From Thermococcus sp. 2319x1 (GTDB lineage Archaea; Methanobacteriota_B; Thermococci; Thermococcales; Thermococcaceae), in the NCBI RefSeq assembly GCF_001484685.1, contig NZ_CP012200.1, positions 428,321 to 492,320 of the forward strand: DNA of 64,000 nucleotides. Reading direction: 5' to 3'. The notes beneath the pieces are model-generated. The model saw only the letters and a list, made by a program, of their open reading frames with translations. It searched no databases and was not told the origin of the DNA. A program made the translations under genes and the position numbers. Of the stretch, positions 36,556 through 47,692 are shown in pieces. Each line of letters opens with the position of its first letter. The stretch's first letter is position 1.

Positions 36556-37105
36556 TGCTCCAATAGCTTCTCAAGCATCTTTTTATGCTGTTCTTTGTTG
36601 TTTTTGATGTCCTTTGCGATTCCCTTCAGCACTGGGTGCTTGGCTTTCTCCGAAAGCTTTTCGTAGTTCATTATGAGGGCTTCCTTGTTCTTTATGTATT
36701 CTCCTAACTTCTCCTTAATCTCTTCCATGAGCTCTCCCACAACGGGCTCCCCCGGGAATTCTCCGAAATACTCCTCTAAAATTTCATCTGTGGGGATTTT
36801 AGTGCCAATGGCGTCTACTTCCTTGGAAGAATTATCGTTGGCACCCCCGGGAAGAGGACGGCTGTTCCAAGTTCCGCTTCTTCCTCCGGGGTATACTCTC
36901 TCACAAGCTCTTTAACTTCCTGATAAGCCTTTTCCAGAGCTTCGGAGATGTGCTTGTGCAGTGTTTCGTCTATGGTCAGCTTTAGGAGAAAGTTTCTCAA
37001 GTCTGCGTATTCTGGATCTTTGAGCTTTTTAAGGAGTTTTTTGTAGCTCTCGAGCTCTTTTTCCTCCAGCCCTTTAATCTCATGAAGGAGCTCTTCCAGC
37101 ATCAT
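36543..37105 (-). pseudogene. Ferritin-like helical protein, apparently frameshifted
   Basis: ATG 37105 opens 96 residues (EELLHEIKGLEEKELESYKK to TIILPRK) ending at 36815. The following frame carries on directly, VDAIGTKIPTDEILEEYFGE, then a second helical block to 36543 (GELMEEIKEKLGEYIKNKEA). Neither half has its own good start at the junction, so one gene of about 187 residues with a shift near 36815-36825 is the simplest reading. His and Glu pairs (ETLHKH, NNKEQHKKM) suggest a di-metal or ferritin-like bundle; function unknown. Confidence 0.6.
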
Positions 37106-37168
37106 TGCCCCTCACCCCGATTTTTAGTAACATTTTGTATTTAAAAATTTTTCTGAGCTTCCAAAAAC

Positions 37169-37177
37169 GTTTTAAAG
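37169..37177 (+). promoter_or_regulatory. TATA-like element of the L44e/S27e cluster
   Basis: aaaaacgttttaaaggg lies about 90-100 nt upstream of the rpl44e ATG. The leader would be long for this organism and contains the foldable element at 37192-37241. Confidence 0.45.
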
Positions 37178-37191
37178 GGTTCTATGTTAGG

Positions 37192-37241
37192 GGTTCTCGG
37201 ACTGTCATGGGTTCATGCTCGGGGGTGTCCGTGAAGGAACC
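37192..37241 (+). ncRNA. Foldable GC-rich leader upstream of rpl44e (candidate regulatory or small RNA)
   Basis: Nested pairing: GGTTC (37192-37196) with GAACC (37237-37241), CGGAC (37198-37202) with GTCCG (37227-37231), and an inner CATG-ggtt-CATG hairpin. The internal loop on the 3' side is TGAAG. It is noticeably richer in G+C than the sequence on either side. It could be a leader that binds a ribosomal protein, or an independent small RNA; no family is recognised. Confidence 0.35.
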
Positions 37242-37268
37242 TACCGGGCGTGTTATGGAGGTGGAAGT

Positions 37269-37547
37269 ATGAAATACCCGAAGCAGATAAGGACATACTG
37301 CCCGTTTTGTAAGAAGCACACAGTTCATAAGGTGGAGAGGGTAAAGAAGAGACCTAGGAGTGAGCTTAGCGCTGGTCAGAGAAGATTCAGGAGAATCTTA
37401 AAGGGTTACAAGGGTTTCCCAAGGCCGAACCCAACTGGAAGGGAAAAGCCAGTGAAGAAGCTTGACCTTAGGTTTAGGTGCACAGAGTGCGGAAAGGCAC
37501 ACACAAGAGGCGAAGGGTTTAGAGTAAAGAAGTTTGAGCTCGTGTGA
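37269..37547 (+). CDS. rpl44e: 50S ribosomal protein L44e
   Basis: 92 residues from ATG 37269, preceded by GGAGGTGGAAGT; the 18 upstream residues of the open frame are rejected. Zinc ligands CPFC and CTEC, with [20 protein letters not shown] typical of L44e, which lies near the E site. First gene of the L44e-S27e-aIF2alpha-Nop10-PAC2 cluster. Confidence 0.97.
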   Translation: MKYPKQIRTYCPFCKKHTVHKVERVKKRPRSELSAGQRRFRRILKGYKGFPRPNPTGREKPVKKLDLRFRCTECGKAHTRGEGFRVKKFELV

Positions 37548-37558
37548 GGTGAGAAAAG

Positions 37559-37756
37559 ATGGCAGTGCCTAAAAACCTCATCCCAATGCCAAGGTCAAGA
37601 TTCCTCAAGGTTAAGTGCATTGACTGTGGAAACGAGCAGATAGTCTTTAGCCACCCAGCAACAACTGTACGATGTTTGGTTTGTGGCTCAACTCTCGTCG
37701 AACCGGCTGGCGGAAAGGGAATCATAAAGGCAAAGATTCTCGAAGTTCTTGAATGA
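37559..37756 (+). CDS. rps27e: 30S ribosomal protein S27e
   Basis: 65 residues, full length. Zinc ribbon [13 protein letters not shown] (residues 20-43). The start follows GAGGTGAGAAAG, 11 bp after rpl44e. Confidence 0.97.
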   Translation: MAVPKNLIPMPRSRFLKVKCIDCGNEQIVFSHPATTVRCLVCGSTLVEPAGGKGIIKAKILEVLE

Positions 37757-37835
37757 CCTCTCTTATTTTTCTCCAAAACCTTAAAAACCTCATACAACTA
37801 CCTTTATTTGGTAAAATTTTTGGGAGATGATGAGA

Positions 37836-38663
37836 ATGCCGAGGAGAGCTAGAGAATTTCCGGAGGAAGGAGAGTTTGTTGTTGCTACCGTTAAGAGCAT
37901 TCACCACTACGGTGCGTTCTTGACACTTGACGAGTATCCCGGAAAGGAAGGTTTTATGCACATAAGCGAAGTCGCCCCAACTTTTGTGAGAAACATCAGG
38001 GATTACCTTAAAGAAGGCCAGAAGATTGTGGCAAAGGTTATACGCGTTGATCCAAGTAAGGGGCATATAGATTTAAGCCTTAAGAGGGTCAAGCAGCAGG
38101 AGAGAAAGGCAAAGATTCAGGAGTTCAAGAGGGCTCAAAAGGCAGAGAACCTCTTAAAGATGGCAGCCGAAAAACTCGGCAAAGATTTTGAGAGGGCTTG
38201 GAGAGAGGTTTGGGTGCCGCTTGAGGAGGAATACGGAGAGGTTTATGCGGCATTTGAAGATGCCGCTCAAAATGGCATTGAAGTTCTTAAAGATCTCATC
38301 CCCGATGAATGGTTACCGGTTCTTGAGGAGATAATAAAGAACTACGTTGAGATTCCAACCGTCACAATAGATGCGGAGTTCGAAATAACTGTCCCCACTC
38401 CTAATGGCATTGAAATCATAAAAGAAGCTCTCATAAGGGCCAGAGACAGGGCAAATGAAGAGCAGGGGATAGAGGTTAAGTTCAGCTATCTCGGGGCACC
38501 GAGGTACAGAATAGATATTACCGCTCCGGACTACTATAAAGCCGAAGATGTTTTGGAGAAGATAGCCTCGGAGATACTTCATGTTATAAAACAAGCCGGT
38601 GGAGAAGCTTCGCTCATAAGGAAAGAAAAGAAGATAAGGAAGATAAAGAGGAGAGAGGCATGA
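37836..38663 (+). CDS. eif2a: Translation initiation factor aIF2, alpha subunit
   Basis: 275 residues from ATG 37836 (two further in-frame ATGs lie at 37827 and 37830). N-terminal S1 domain (GEFVVATVKSIHHYGAFLTL), central helical domain and C-terminal alpha/beta domain that binds the gamma subunit. It is part of the heterotrimer that delivers initiator Met-tRNA. The stop overlaps the nop10 start by 4 bp (ATGA). Confidence 0.96.
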   Translation: MPRRAREFPEEGEFVVATVKSIHHYGAFLTLDEYPGKEGFMHISEVAPTFVRNIRDYLKEGQKIVAKVIRVDPSKGHIDLSLKRVKQQERKAKIQEFKRAQKAENLLKMAAEKLGKDFERAWREVWVPLEEEYGEVYAAFEDAAQNGIEVLKDLIPDEWLPVLEEIIKNYVEIPTVTIDAEFEITVPTPNGIEIIKEALIRARDRANEEQGIEVKFSYLGAPRYRIDITAPDYYKAEDVLEKIASEILHVIKQAGGEASLIRKEKKIRKIKRREA

Positions 38664-38839
38664 GGTTCAGAATTAAAAAATGCCAAAAATGTGGCAGATA
38701 CACTCTGAAAGATATTTGCCCGGTTTGTGGAGAAAAAACCAAATCGGCTCATCCTCCTAAGTTTTCCCCGGAGGATCCGTACGGGGAGTATAGGAGGAGA
38801 CTTAAGAGGGAACTATTCGGCGTTGGGGTGAAAAAATGA
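38660..38839 (+). CDS. nop10: H/ACA RNP protein Nop10
   Basis: 59 residues, MRFRIKKCQKCGRYTLKD with a second pair CPVCG (zinc ribbon), then the helical tail PPKFSPEDPYGEYRRRLKRE. It binds Cbf5 in the pseudouridylation and ribosome-assembly RNP. It overlaps both neighbours by 4 bp, so it is translationally coupled in the cluster. Confidence 0.95.
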   Translation: MRFRIKKCQKCGRYTLKDICPVCGEKTKSAHPPKFSPEDPYGEYRRRLKRELFGVGVKK

Positions 38840-39621
38840 AGGAAACGATGATAGTTGTTTATGAAAAGCCCGACATATACGACCCGGTCTTTATTGAAGG
38901 TCTCCCCGGAATTGGTTTAGTTGGCAAATTAGCTGCAGATCATTTAATTCAGGAACTCAAGGCAAAGAAATTTGCCGAGCTTTACTCTCCTCACTTCATG
39001 CACCAAGTTATAGTAAAGAAGGATTCGACAGTGGATTTAATGAGAAATGAGTTCTACTACTGGAAAAGCCCAGATGATGAGCACAGGGATTTGATAATAA
39101 TCACCGGAGACACTCAAGTACCTCCAACCGACAGCTACGGCCACTTTGAAGTCGTTGGGAAGATGCTTGACTTTGTGGAGCAGTTTGGAACGAGGGAGAT
39201 AATCACAATGGGCGGTTATCAAGTGCCAGAGCTTGAAGGAGAGCCAAGGGTATTGGCTTCTTTCACCGATTTGGAAACAAAGGAGAAATACAAACATCTA
39301 CCTGTTGTGTTTAGGGAAGACGAAGGGGGAGCAATAGTCGGAGCAGCAGGTTTGCTTTTGGGCATAGGAAAGCTCAGGGGAATGAGAGGGGCATGCTTCC
39401 TTGGAGAAAGCCTCGGCTACATAGTGGATGCGAGAGCTGCCAAGGCAGTTCTAAGCGTCGTTGCACAGGTTCTCAACTTAGAGATAGACATGAGTGCCCT
39501 CGACGAGAGGGCGAAAGAAACCGAGGAAATCCTTAGAAAGGTTCAAGAAATGCAGAGAGCGATGTTTGAGCAGCAGCTTCCACAACCGGGCCATGAGGAA
39601 GAAGATAGAGGCTACCTTTGA
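38836..39621 (+). CDS. PAC2-family protein (proteasome-assembly-chaperone-like, PbaB type)
   Basis: 261 residues. FIEGLPGIGLVGKLAADHLI and ITMGGYQVPELEGEPRVLAS are hallmarks of the DUF75/PAC2 family; Pyrococcus PbaA/PbaB of this family bind the proteasome through a C-terminal tail. The last 25 residues are Glu/Gln-rich and flexible, ending RGYL, which fits an HbYX-like or tail-binding role only loosely. Last gene of the cluster. Confidence 0.85.
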   Translation: MKETMIVVYEKPDIYDPVFIEGLPGIGLVGKLAADHLIQELKAKKFAELYSPHFMHQVIVKKDSTVDLMRNEFYYWKSPDDEHRDLIIITGDTQVPPTDSYGHFEVVGKMLDFVEQFGTREIITMGGYQVPELEGEPRVLASFTDLETKEKYKHLPVVFREDEGGAIVGAAGLLLGIGKLRGMRGACFLGESLGYIVDARAAKAVLSVVAQVLNLEIDMSALDERAKETEEILRKVQEMQRAMFEQQLPQPGHEEEDRGYL

Positions 39622-39649
39622 TTTTTTCCTTTTCTTTTGAGGTGCTTTT

Positions 39650-40915
39650 ATGATAGTTGACGCTGATCTGCACATCCACTCCCGCTATTCCAAGGCGGTC
39701 TCAAAGTTGATGACCTTTCCCATTTTAGCAGAAAACGCAAAGCTCAAGGGTCTTGAAATTGTGGGCACTGGGGATATTCTAAACCTCCAATGGGAGAAGG
39801 AGCTCTTAGAAGCTGCTCAAAAAGTTGATGAGGGGAGTTATGAAATAAAAGGCGTGAGATTTCTCCTTACGGCTGAGGTTGAGGACAGCAGGAGAGTTCA
39901 TCATCTCCTGATTTTTCCCTCTATTGACGCGGTAAGGGGGATGCGTGAAAGGCTCAAGCCCTACTCCAAGGATATTGAAAATGAGGGAAGGCCGCACGTA
40001 AATTTAAGTGCTGCCGAAATAGCTGATTTAGCAAATGAACTTGACGTTTTGATAGGCGCGGCCCATTCATTTACCCCATGGACAGCTCTCTACAAGGAGT
40101 ACAACAGCCTTAAAGAGGCATATGGTGACGCCAAGGTTCACTTCCTTGAGCTGGGGCTTTCTGCAGATTCCTACGTGGCCGACAGGATAAAGGCTCATCA
40201 CGGGCTTACCTATTTAAGCAACTCCGACGCTCATTCTCCAATGCCCCACAGGCTTGGCAGAGAATTCAACCGCTTTGAAATTGAGGATGCGACGTTTGAT
40301 GAGGTTAGAAAGGCCATCCTAAAGCGTGGGGGGAGGAAGATAATCCTCAACGTCGGGCTTGACCCGAGGCTTGGTAAGTACCATCTAACAGCCTGCTCAA
40401 AGTGCTACACCAAATACAGGCTTGAGGATGCTAAGGGGCTAAACTGGAGATGTGAGCTTTGCGGAGGAGTTATAAAGAAGGGGGTTCATGATAGGATTCT
40501 TGAGCTTGCCGATACAAACGAAAGGCCAAAGGACAGACCTCCTTACCTCCATTTGGCCCCTCTTGCGGAGATAATAGCCATGGTTCTCAACAAAGCTGTT
40601 GAAACCAAAGCCGTCAAAAGCATATGGGAACGCCTTTTGAGGGAGTTCGGCAGTGAAATTGCCGTTCTGGTCGATGTTCCGATAAAAAGCATAACCGAGC
40701 TGATTGGGGAAGAGATAGCCAAGGCAATCTGGGCGTTCAGGAATGAAAAGCTTATCGTAATCCCCGGTGGAGGGGGCAAGTACGGCGAGATTAGGCTCCC
40801 AGAAGAGATAAAGAAAGCTAAGCTTGAAGAAATAGGGGATATAAAAATAAAGCATGAGGATGTCTACTACAGACCAAAACAGAGCTCGATTTTGAGCTTC
40901 TTGAAGAAAGCCTAA
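39650..40915 (+). CDS. endoQ: Endonuclease Q (EndoQ, deaminated-base repair)
   Basis: 421 residues. PHP-type metal-dependent domain: DADLHIHSRYSKAVS, AAHSFTPW, LSNSDAHSP. A zinc finger CSKCYTKYRLEDAKG..CELCG lies near 245-270. EndoQ cuts 5' of deaminated bases (uracil, hypoxanthine) in Thermococcales. The C-terminus QSSILSFLKKA is PIP-box-like and fits the known PCNA interaction. ATG follows GAGGTGCTTTT. Its 3' end overlaps galT by 4 bp (convergent). Confidence 0.9.
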   Translation: MIVDADLHIHSRYSKAVSKLMTFPILAENAKLKGLEIVGTGDILNLQWEKELLEAAQKVDEGSYEIKGVRFLLTAEVEDSRRVHHLLIFPSIDAVRGMRERLKPYSKDIENEGRPHVNLSAAEIADLANELDVLIGAAHSFTPWTALYKEYNSLKEAYGDAKVHFLELGLSADSYVADRIKAHHGLTYLSNSDAHSPMPHRLGREFNRFEIEDATFDEVRKAILKRGGRKIILNVGLDPRLGKYHLTACSKCYTKYRLEDAKGLNWRCELCGGVIKKGVHDRILELADTNERPKDRPPYLHLAPLAEIIAMVLNKAVETKAVKSIWERLLREFGSEIAVLVDVPIKSITELIGEEIAKAIWAFRNEKLIVIPGGGGKYGEIRLPEEIKKAKLEEIGDIKIKHEDVYYRPKQSSILSFLKKA

Positions 40916-41892
40916 AAACACCTGCCCTCCGCGTTTAGCCTTTTTACAACTCTTCTGCAGGCCTCTCTGAGCTTTCTCGCGTTCTCCTCCGGGATGCCGT
41001 CATAAGTGAACTCCCACGTGCCCAATTCAATACCGGCAGTGTATTTGACCTTTCCGTTGTCCCTTAGGATTGGGTAGAACTCGATGTGCAGGTGGTAGAA
41101 GGGGTATTTCCCTTTAAACGGTGCCTGGAAGATCATCATCGCGTAGGGCATGTCCCTCTCTAAGACTTCATTTAGGCTTCCGGTAACAGCTTGAAGCACA
41201 TCGGCTAAATCTTTTGTCTCTTTGCCGTTAAGCTGAGTTAAATACTGAACGTGTCTCTTTGGATACACATGGATTTCAAAAGGCCAGCTGGCAAAGAAGG
41301 GCATGAAGGCAATGAAGCTTTCGTTTTCATAGATAGCTCTTTCTTCATTGGCTTCTTCCTTAAGTATTCTGCAAAATAGACATTCTCCAAAGCGGTGGTA
41401 GTAGTTCCTTGAGTTTTCAATTTTTAACCTCGCCTTGAGGGGGATAAAGGGAAGCGCGTAGAGCTGGCCGTGAGGATGAGTTAGGCTAACTCCTATCTCT
41501 TCCCCTTTGTTGCGAAAGATTGCGAGATAAGCCACTCTGGGGTTTTCCATGAGCTTGGCAGTTGTCTCTTTCCACAGCTCTACGACTTTTATCATCTGCT
41601 CCTTCGGAAGCTCGTTGAAATCCCTCAGTTCGTGTTCAGGGGTTTCCACTATAACACTGCACTGACCGAGGGCTCTGGCTTTTGTGTAAAATTTCTCCTG
41701 CTCCGGCTTTGGTGCATCAAAAGACAGCATGGGGAATCTATTTGGTAAAAGAAGAACTTCCCAGCCGTAACCGGTCTCCTCAGTGCCGGGACAGAAAGGG
41801 CAGAAGTTTTTAGGCCTCCAAGGGCGGTTCCTTCTAACAGCGGAAACCATAATCCACTGCCCGGTTAAAGGGTTATAGCGGAGTTCCCTCAT
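40912..41892 (-). CDS. galT: Galactose-1-phosphate uridylyltransferase
   Basis: 326 residues from ATG 41892 (ATG 41898 and GTG 41901 are alternatives). HIT-superfamily: THPHGQLYALPF contains the His nucleophile, HLHIEFYP is the second metal/His box and CPFCPGTEE holds a Cys pair. Leloir pathway: exchange of UMP between UDP-glucose and galactose-1-phosphate. Adjacent to GH1, GH57 and galK, forming a galactoside locus; divergent from the GH1 gene. Confidence 0.94.
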   Translation of the reverse strand: MRELRYNPLTGQWIMVSAVRRNRPWRPKNFCPFCPGTEETGYGWEVLLLPNRFPMLSFDAPKPEQEKFYTKARALGQCSVIVETPEHELRDFNELPKEQMIKVVELWKETTAKLMENPRVAYLAIFRNKGEEIGVSLTHPHGQLYALPFIPLKARLKIENSRNYYHRFGECLFCRILKEEANEERAIYENESFIAFMPFFASWPFEIHVYPKRHVQYLTQLNGKETKDLADVLQAVTGSLNEVLERDMPYAMMIFQAPFKGKYPFYHLHIEFYPILRDNGKVKYTAGIELGTWEFTYDGIPEENARKLREACRRVVKRLNAEGRCF

Positions 41893-41945
41893 AGCCATCA
41901 CAATGGATTTAAGTTTTCAGGGCAAATAAATGTTTGGTGAATGTC

Positions 41946-43208
41946 ATGCTTGTCTTTCCCGATTCCTTCCTCTTTGGAACAGCAACATCTTCCCATCAGA
42001 TTGAGGGGGACAATAGGTGGAACGACTGGTGGTATTATGAGGAGACAGGCAAGCTCCCCTACAAATCCGGCAAAGCCTGCAATCACTGGGAACTTTATAA
42101 GGAAGATATAGAGCTGATGGCTCAGCTCGGCTACAATGCCTACCGCTTCTCTATAGAATGGAGCCGCCTCTTCCCGGAAGAGGGCAAGTTCAACGAGGAA
42201 GCCTTCAACCGCTACCGTGAAATCATTGAGCTCCTCCTTGAGAAAGGAATAACGCCTAACGTCACGCTTCATCACTTCACCTCCCCATTATGGTTTATGA
42301 AGAAGGGAGGCTTTTTGAGGGAAGAGAATCTCAAGTACTGGGAGCAGTACGTTGATAAAGCCGCGGAGCTCCTCAAGGGAGTCAAGCTTGTGGCAACTTT
42401 TAACGAGCCGATGGTCTATGTTATGATGGGCTACCTCACGGCCTACTGGCCACCCTTCCTCAAGAGCCCCTTTAAAGCATTTAAAGTCGCCTCAAATCTT
42501 CTCAAGGCCCATGCAATGGCATATGAAGTTCTTGGCAACAGATTCGAGGTGGGAATAGTCAAAAACATCCCCATAATGCTCCCTGCAAGCAACAGAGAGA
42601 AAGACGTAAAGGCTGCTCAAAAGGCTGATTCCCTCTTTAACTGGAACTTCCTCGATGCAATATGGAACGGGAAATATAAAGGAGCTTTTGGGACTTACAA
42701 AACTCCAGAAAGCGATGTGGACTTCATAGGGATAAACTACTACACAGCCAGCGAGATAAAACACAGCTGGAATCCGCTGAAGTTTTTCTTCGATGCCAAG
42801 CTTGCAGACTTAAGCAAGAGAAAAACAGATATGGGTTGGAGTGTCTATCCAAGGGGCATATACGAAGCTATAGCAAAGGTTTCACGCTACGGAAAGCCAA
42901 TGTACATCACGGAAAACGGGATAGCTACCTTAGACGATGAGTGGAGGATAGAATTTATCATCCAGCACCTCCAGTACGTTCACAAAGCGCTGAGTGAAGG
43001 GTTTGATGTGAGGGGGTACTTCTACTGGTCTTTTGTAGATAACTTTGAGTGGGCTGAAGGCTTTAGACCGCGCTTTGGGTTGATTGAGGTGGACTACACG
43101 ACCTTTGAGAGGAGACCGAGAAAGAGCGCTTACGTATATGGAGAGATTGCAAGGGAAAAGAAAGTAAAAGACGAACTGCTGGCAAAGTATGGACTTCCGG
43201 AGCTATGA
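41946..43208 (+). CDS. GH1 beta-glycosidase (beta-galactosidase/beta-mannosidase type)
   Basis: 420 residues from ATG 41946 (GGTGAATGTC). Catalytic Glu154 in TFNEP and Glu323 in YITENG, with WSFVDNFEWAEGF near the C-terminus. Length and sequence resemble the P. horikoshii membrane-associated GH1 enzyme more than the 470-residue CelB. Adjacent Leloir genes suggest it releases galactose from beta-galactosides (inference). No signal peptide; cytoplasmic. Confidence 0.9.
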   Translation: MLVFPDSFLFGTATSSHQIEGDNRWNDWWYYEETGKLPYKSGKACNHWELYKEDIELMAQLGYNAYRFSIEWSRLFPEEGKFNEEAFNRYREIIELLLEKGITPNVTLHHFTSPLWFMKKGGFLREENLKYWEQYVDKAAELLKGVKLVATFNEPMVYVMMGYLTAYWPPFLKSPFKAFKVASNLLKAHAMAYEVLGNRFEVGIVKNIPIMLPASNREKDVKAAQKADSLFNWNFLDAIWNGKYKGAFGTYKTPESDVDFIGINYYTASEIKHSWNPLKFFFDAKLADLSKRKTDMGWSVYPRGIYEAIAKVSRYGKPMYITENGIATLDDEWRIEFIIQHLQYVHKALSEGFDVRGYFYWSFVDNFEWAEGFRPRFGLIEVDYTTFERRPRKSAYVYGEIAREKKVKDELLAKYGLPEL

Positions 43209-44534
43209 CGTCCCTTTTACAAGCTCCTCCGCTCTTTTTCTCAAAATTTCTCTGATTCTTTCTCTGTCTTCGGGGTAGCTCTTTCTTATCCAGAGCCACA
43301 CCAATGCACAGGGTATCCAGAAGAGGCTCCCTATTAGGAGCGTATATTGGTAAGCTAAAGCGTCTGAGTAGCCCATGCTCCTAAGTGTCTCTATTAAAAA
43401 TCCACCGAACAAGGGGCCAGTGGCTTTCCCAACGTTATCCAGGATGTTAAAGAGGCCAAACACAGTACCCCTGTCTTCTGGGAGGTTAAGTTGAGAAACT
43501 ATTGCCCTAACGTTTGGCCCAGCATAGGAAACGAACTGAACAAACACTATGGAATAGAGCGTTAAAGCTACCCAGTGAATTGGGATTAATTTGCTTGGGA
43601 GGGGATAAAGAATAAGGCCTATAGCAGCTATCATCCCGATGAAGATCGCCAGGCCGGTAATTACAGCCCTTCCGCCCCTCTGCCTTGCTTCGAAGTAATC
43701 CCCCACAAATCCGCCTATTAGACTTCCCATGACGCTTGAGATGCCAATTATAAGGAGGACAAACGTGGCGGTGCTTTTTTCCATTCCACGCGTCACAATG
43801 AAGAAAGAGATAAGCCAGTACATTATAACCCCCCATGGAACTGTTCCTATGATGCCCTGAAGGAAAATTAGGATGTTTGTCTTGGTCTTGAAGGACTTTT
43901 TGAGGGCTTCTTTGTTTAGCCGGTAAGTGTATTCATAGCCCCTCTCCAAAATCTCTTTAAGCTCCTTTTCTCCCTCTCCTCTCTTGGGTTCCTCTGCTAC
44001 GAAGTAGAAGAGCGGCGCGAGGATAAAGTTTGGAACCGCGGCGATTATAAATGGAGTCCTCCAGCTCACTATTAAACCTGCTATTATCATTCCGAAGAGC
44101 GTCCCAAAACCAAAGGCAGTCTCTATGTAAGCGTAACCCCTTCCCCTCTTTTCCTCCTCGAACATGTCGGCTATTAGGGAGTATCCTATGGGGATTATCG
44201 AGCCTATACCTATTCCCGTAAGGAAGCGCATTGCCAAGAGTTGCCAGTAGCTGGTAACGTAAGCCGTTAGGAAGCACGGGACTTCTCCAAGGAGAACTCC
44301 TATCACAAGGAGCTTCTTTCTGCTTTTTATGTCGGAGAGCATGCCCCATAAGATAGTGATCAAAGCACTCGTTGCAACAAAAATAGTTGAAACAAGGCCC
44401 ATTTGAGTTTCGCTTATACCGAATTCTGCCATTATCTGCTGGTAGTTTGGAGGAAGAAGGTTCTGATCTGCCATCAAAAAAGCCGCCATCAATACAAGCA
44501 GTGCAATCGAAACCCTTCTTCTAAGGTTCTCCAT
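43203..44534 (-). CDS. MFS transporter, probably for galactosides
   Basis: 443 residues, start MENLRRRVSIALLVLMAA after GGGGTGAAA. About 12 hydrophobic helices, with the MFS loop WGMLSDIKSRKKLLVIG between helices 2 and 3 and RFLTGIGIGSIIPIGYS in helix 4. Helix 5-6 includes APLFYFVAEEPKRGEGE. The 5' end overlaps the 3' end of the GH57 gene by 14 bp, so both are co-transcribed; substrate inferred from context. Confidence 0.82.
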   Translation of the reverse strand: MENLRRRVSIALLVLMAAFLMADQNLLPPNYQQIMAEFGISETQMGLVSTIFVATSALITILWGMLSDIKSRKKLLVIGVLLGEVPCFLTAYVTSYWQLLAMRFLTGIGIGSIIPIGYSLIADMFEEEKRGRGYAYIETAFGFGTLFGMIIAGLIVSWRTPFIIAAVPNFILAPLFYFVAEEPKRGEGEKELKEILERGYEYTYRLNKEALKKSFKTKTNILIFLQGIIGTVPWGVIMYWLISFFIVTRGMEKSTATFVLLIIGISSVMGSLIGGFVGDYFEARQRGGRAVITGLAIFIGMIAAIGLILYPLPSKLIPIHWVALTLYSIVFVQFVSYAGPNVRAIVSQLNLPEDRGTVFGLFNILDNVGKATGPLFGGFLIETLRSMGYSDALAYQYTLLIGSLFWIPCALVWLWIRKSYPEDRERIREILRKRAEELVKGTS

Positions 44535-45615
44535 TTTCACCCCTCCAATCGTTATATATAGCCCGGAAGGCGTCCAGCCTCCTCTCAGGGAGGGGCTCCC
44601 ATCCCCTTGCATCGCTGTTCTCGGCTAAAAAGGCAAGTTCGCCGTCCATACCAAAGGAAAGCATATTTAGCCTTGCGTTCCCCTCATCCTCCGTCCATAT
44701 CCTCAAGCTCTTATCTGGTGCCCAGCTTGAAGTCCGTAAGTAGAGCTCTCTTCCACTGTGCTTCAGCTCTGAGGGAAGGCACAGTTTCGAGCCGAGCTCG
44801 TCTATAACCTCTAACAACCCCTCAACGCTCATTCTGTGACCTGCAATGTCCCTATAGCCAATGAACTCTATGTCGGTGCCGTATAGGAGGATGTTGTCCT
44901 TGTCCTCTATCCAGCCCGCCACTTTCTTAGGATTCATAAGGGGAAGTCTTCCGATGCCGAGCATTACAGCCGTGTTCACGGACACCCAAACCGGTACGGC
45001 TTCGATGTTTTTGACTGCCTTTAGCGTTACCTTACCTTCAAAAACGAGCTTTATCGCCTTCCTAAGCTCCCTGAGACCGAGGAGATAGTTGATGTACCTA
45101 AAGCGCTTTTCCTTCTGGGCCTTTATGAGGTGCGGATAGAGCGGTTTAATTGGCTTTATCGCCGAGTTGAGGTGAGCTGAGAAAAGCATCGCCTCCCCGT
45201 CGGCGAATAGATATTCATAGCCGTTGTCCTTCAGTATGGCCGGTATTACCGGATCATAAGCAAGCTCTGGCAGCCAGAAGCCCTTAGGGGAGACCTCGAA
45301 GAGCTCTTCCTTAACCTCCCTATCCCTCTGAACTTGTGCTTCTACTCTGTTAAGGGGCAGGAGGGGGAGTATTGCATGGGTGTAGCTCGTTCCGATTATC
45401 TCTATCAGACCACTCGCGATGCCCTCCCTAACGAGATCTATGACCTTCTTCGGGAGGAGCTTTAAGGTATAGCCCGTTATGTTGAGCCCAAAAGGAATCT
45501 CTTCTTTAATCAGCGTCCCAATAGTTGGAGTGTATGCCTTCTCTATGACCTTTGGGATTTCGCTCTTTGGGATTTCGGCATACTGTAGGTTGCCATGAAA
45601 AACAAGCGCCCTCAA
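44521..45615 (-). CDS. GH57 alpha-galactosidase
   Basis: 364 residues, the exact length of the P. furiosus alpha-galactosidase whose catalytic residues are Glu117 and Asp248: here Glu117 is in FWLPELAYDP and Asp248 in LLYGTDIEF. It releases alpha-linked galactose. Stop-start spacing to galK is 0 (45615/45616). Forms an operon galK-GH57-MFS. Confidence 0.9.
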   Translation of the reverse strand: MRALVFHGNLQYAEIPKSEIPKVIEKAYTPTIGTLIKEEIPFGLNITGYTLKLLPKKVIDLVREGIASGLIEIIGTSYTHAILPLLPLNRVEAQVQRDREVKEELFEVSPKGFWLPELAYDPVIPAILKDNGYEYLFADGEAMLFSAHLNSAIKPIKPLYPHLIKAQKEKRFRYINYLLGLRELRKAIKLVFEGKVTLKAVKNIEAVPVWVSVNTAVMLGIGRLPLMNPKKVAGWIEDKDNILLYGTDIEFIGYRDIAGHRMSVEGLLEVIDELGSKLCLPSELKHSGRELYLRTSSWAPDKSLRIWTEDEGNARLNMLSFGMDGELAFLAENSDARGWEPLPERRLDAFRAIYNDWRGENGEP

Positions 45616-47688
<2,073 letters not shown>

Positions 47689-47692
<4 letters not shown>

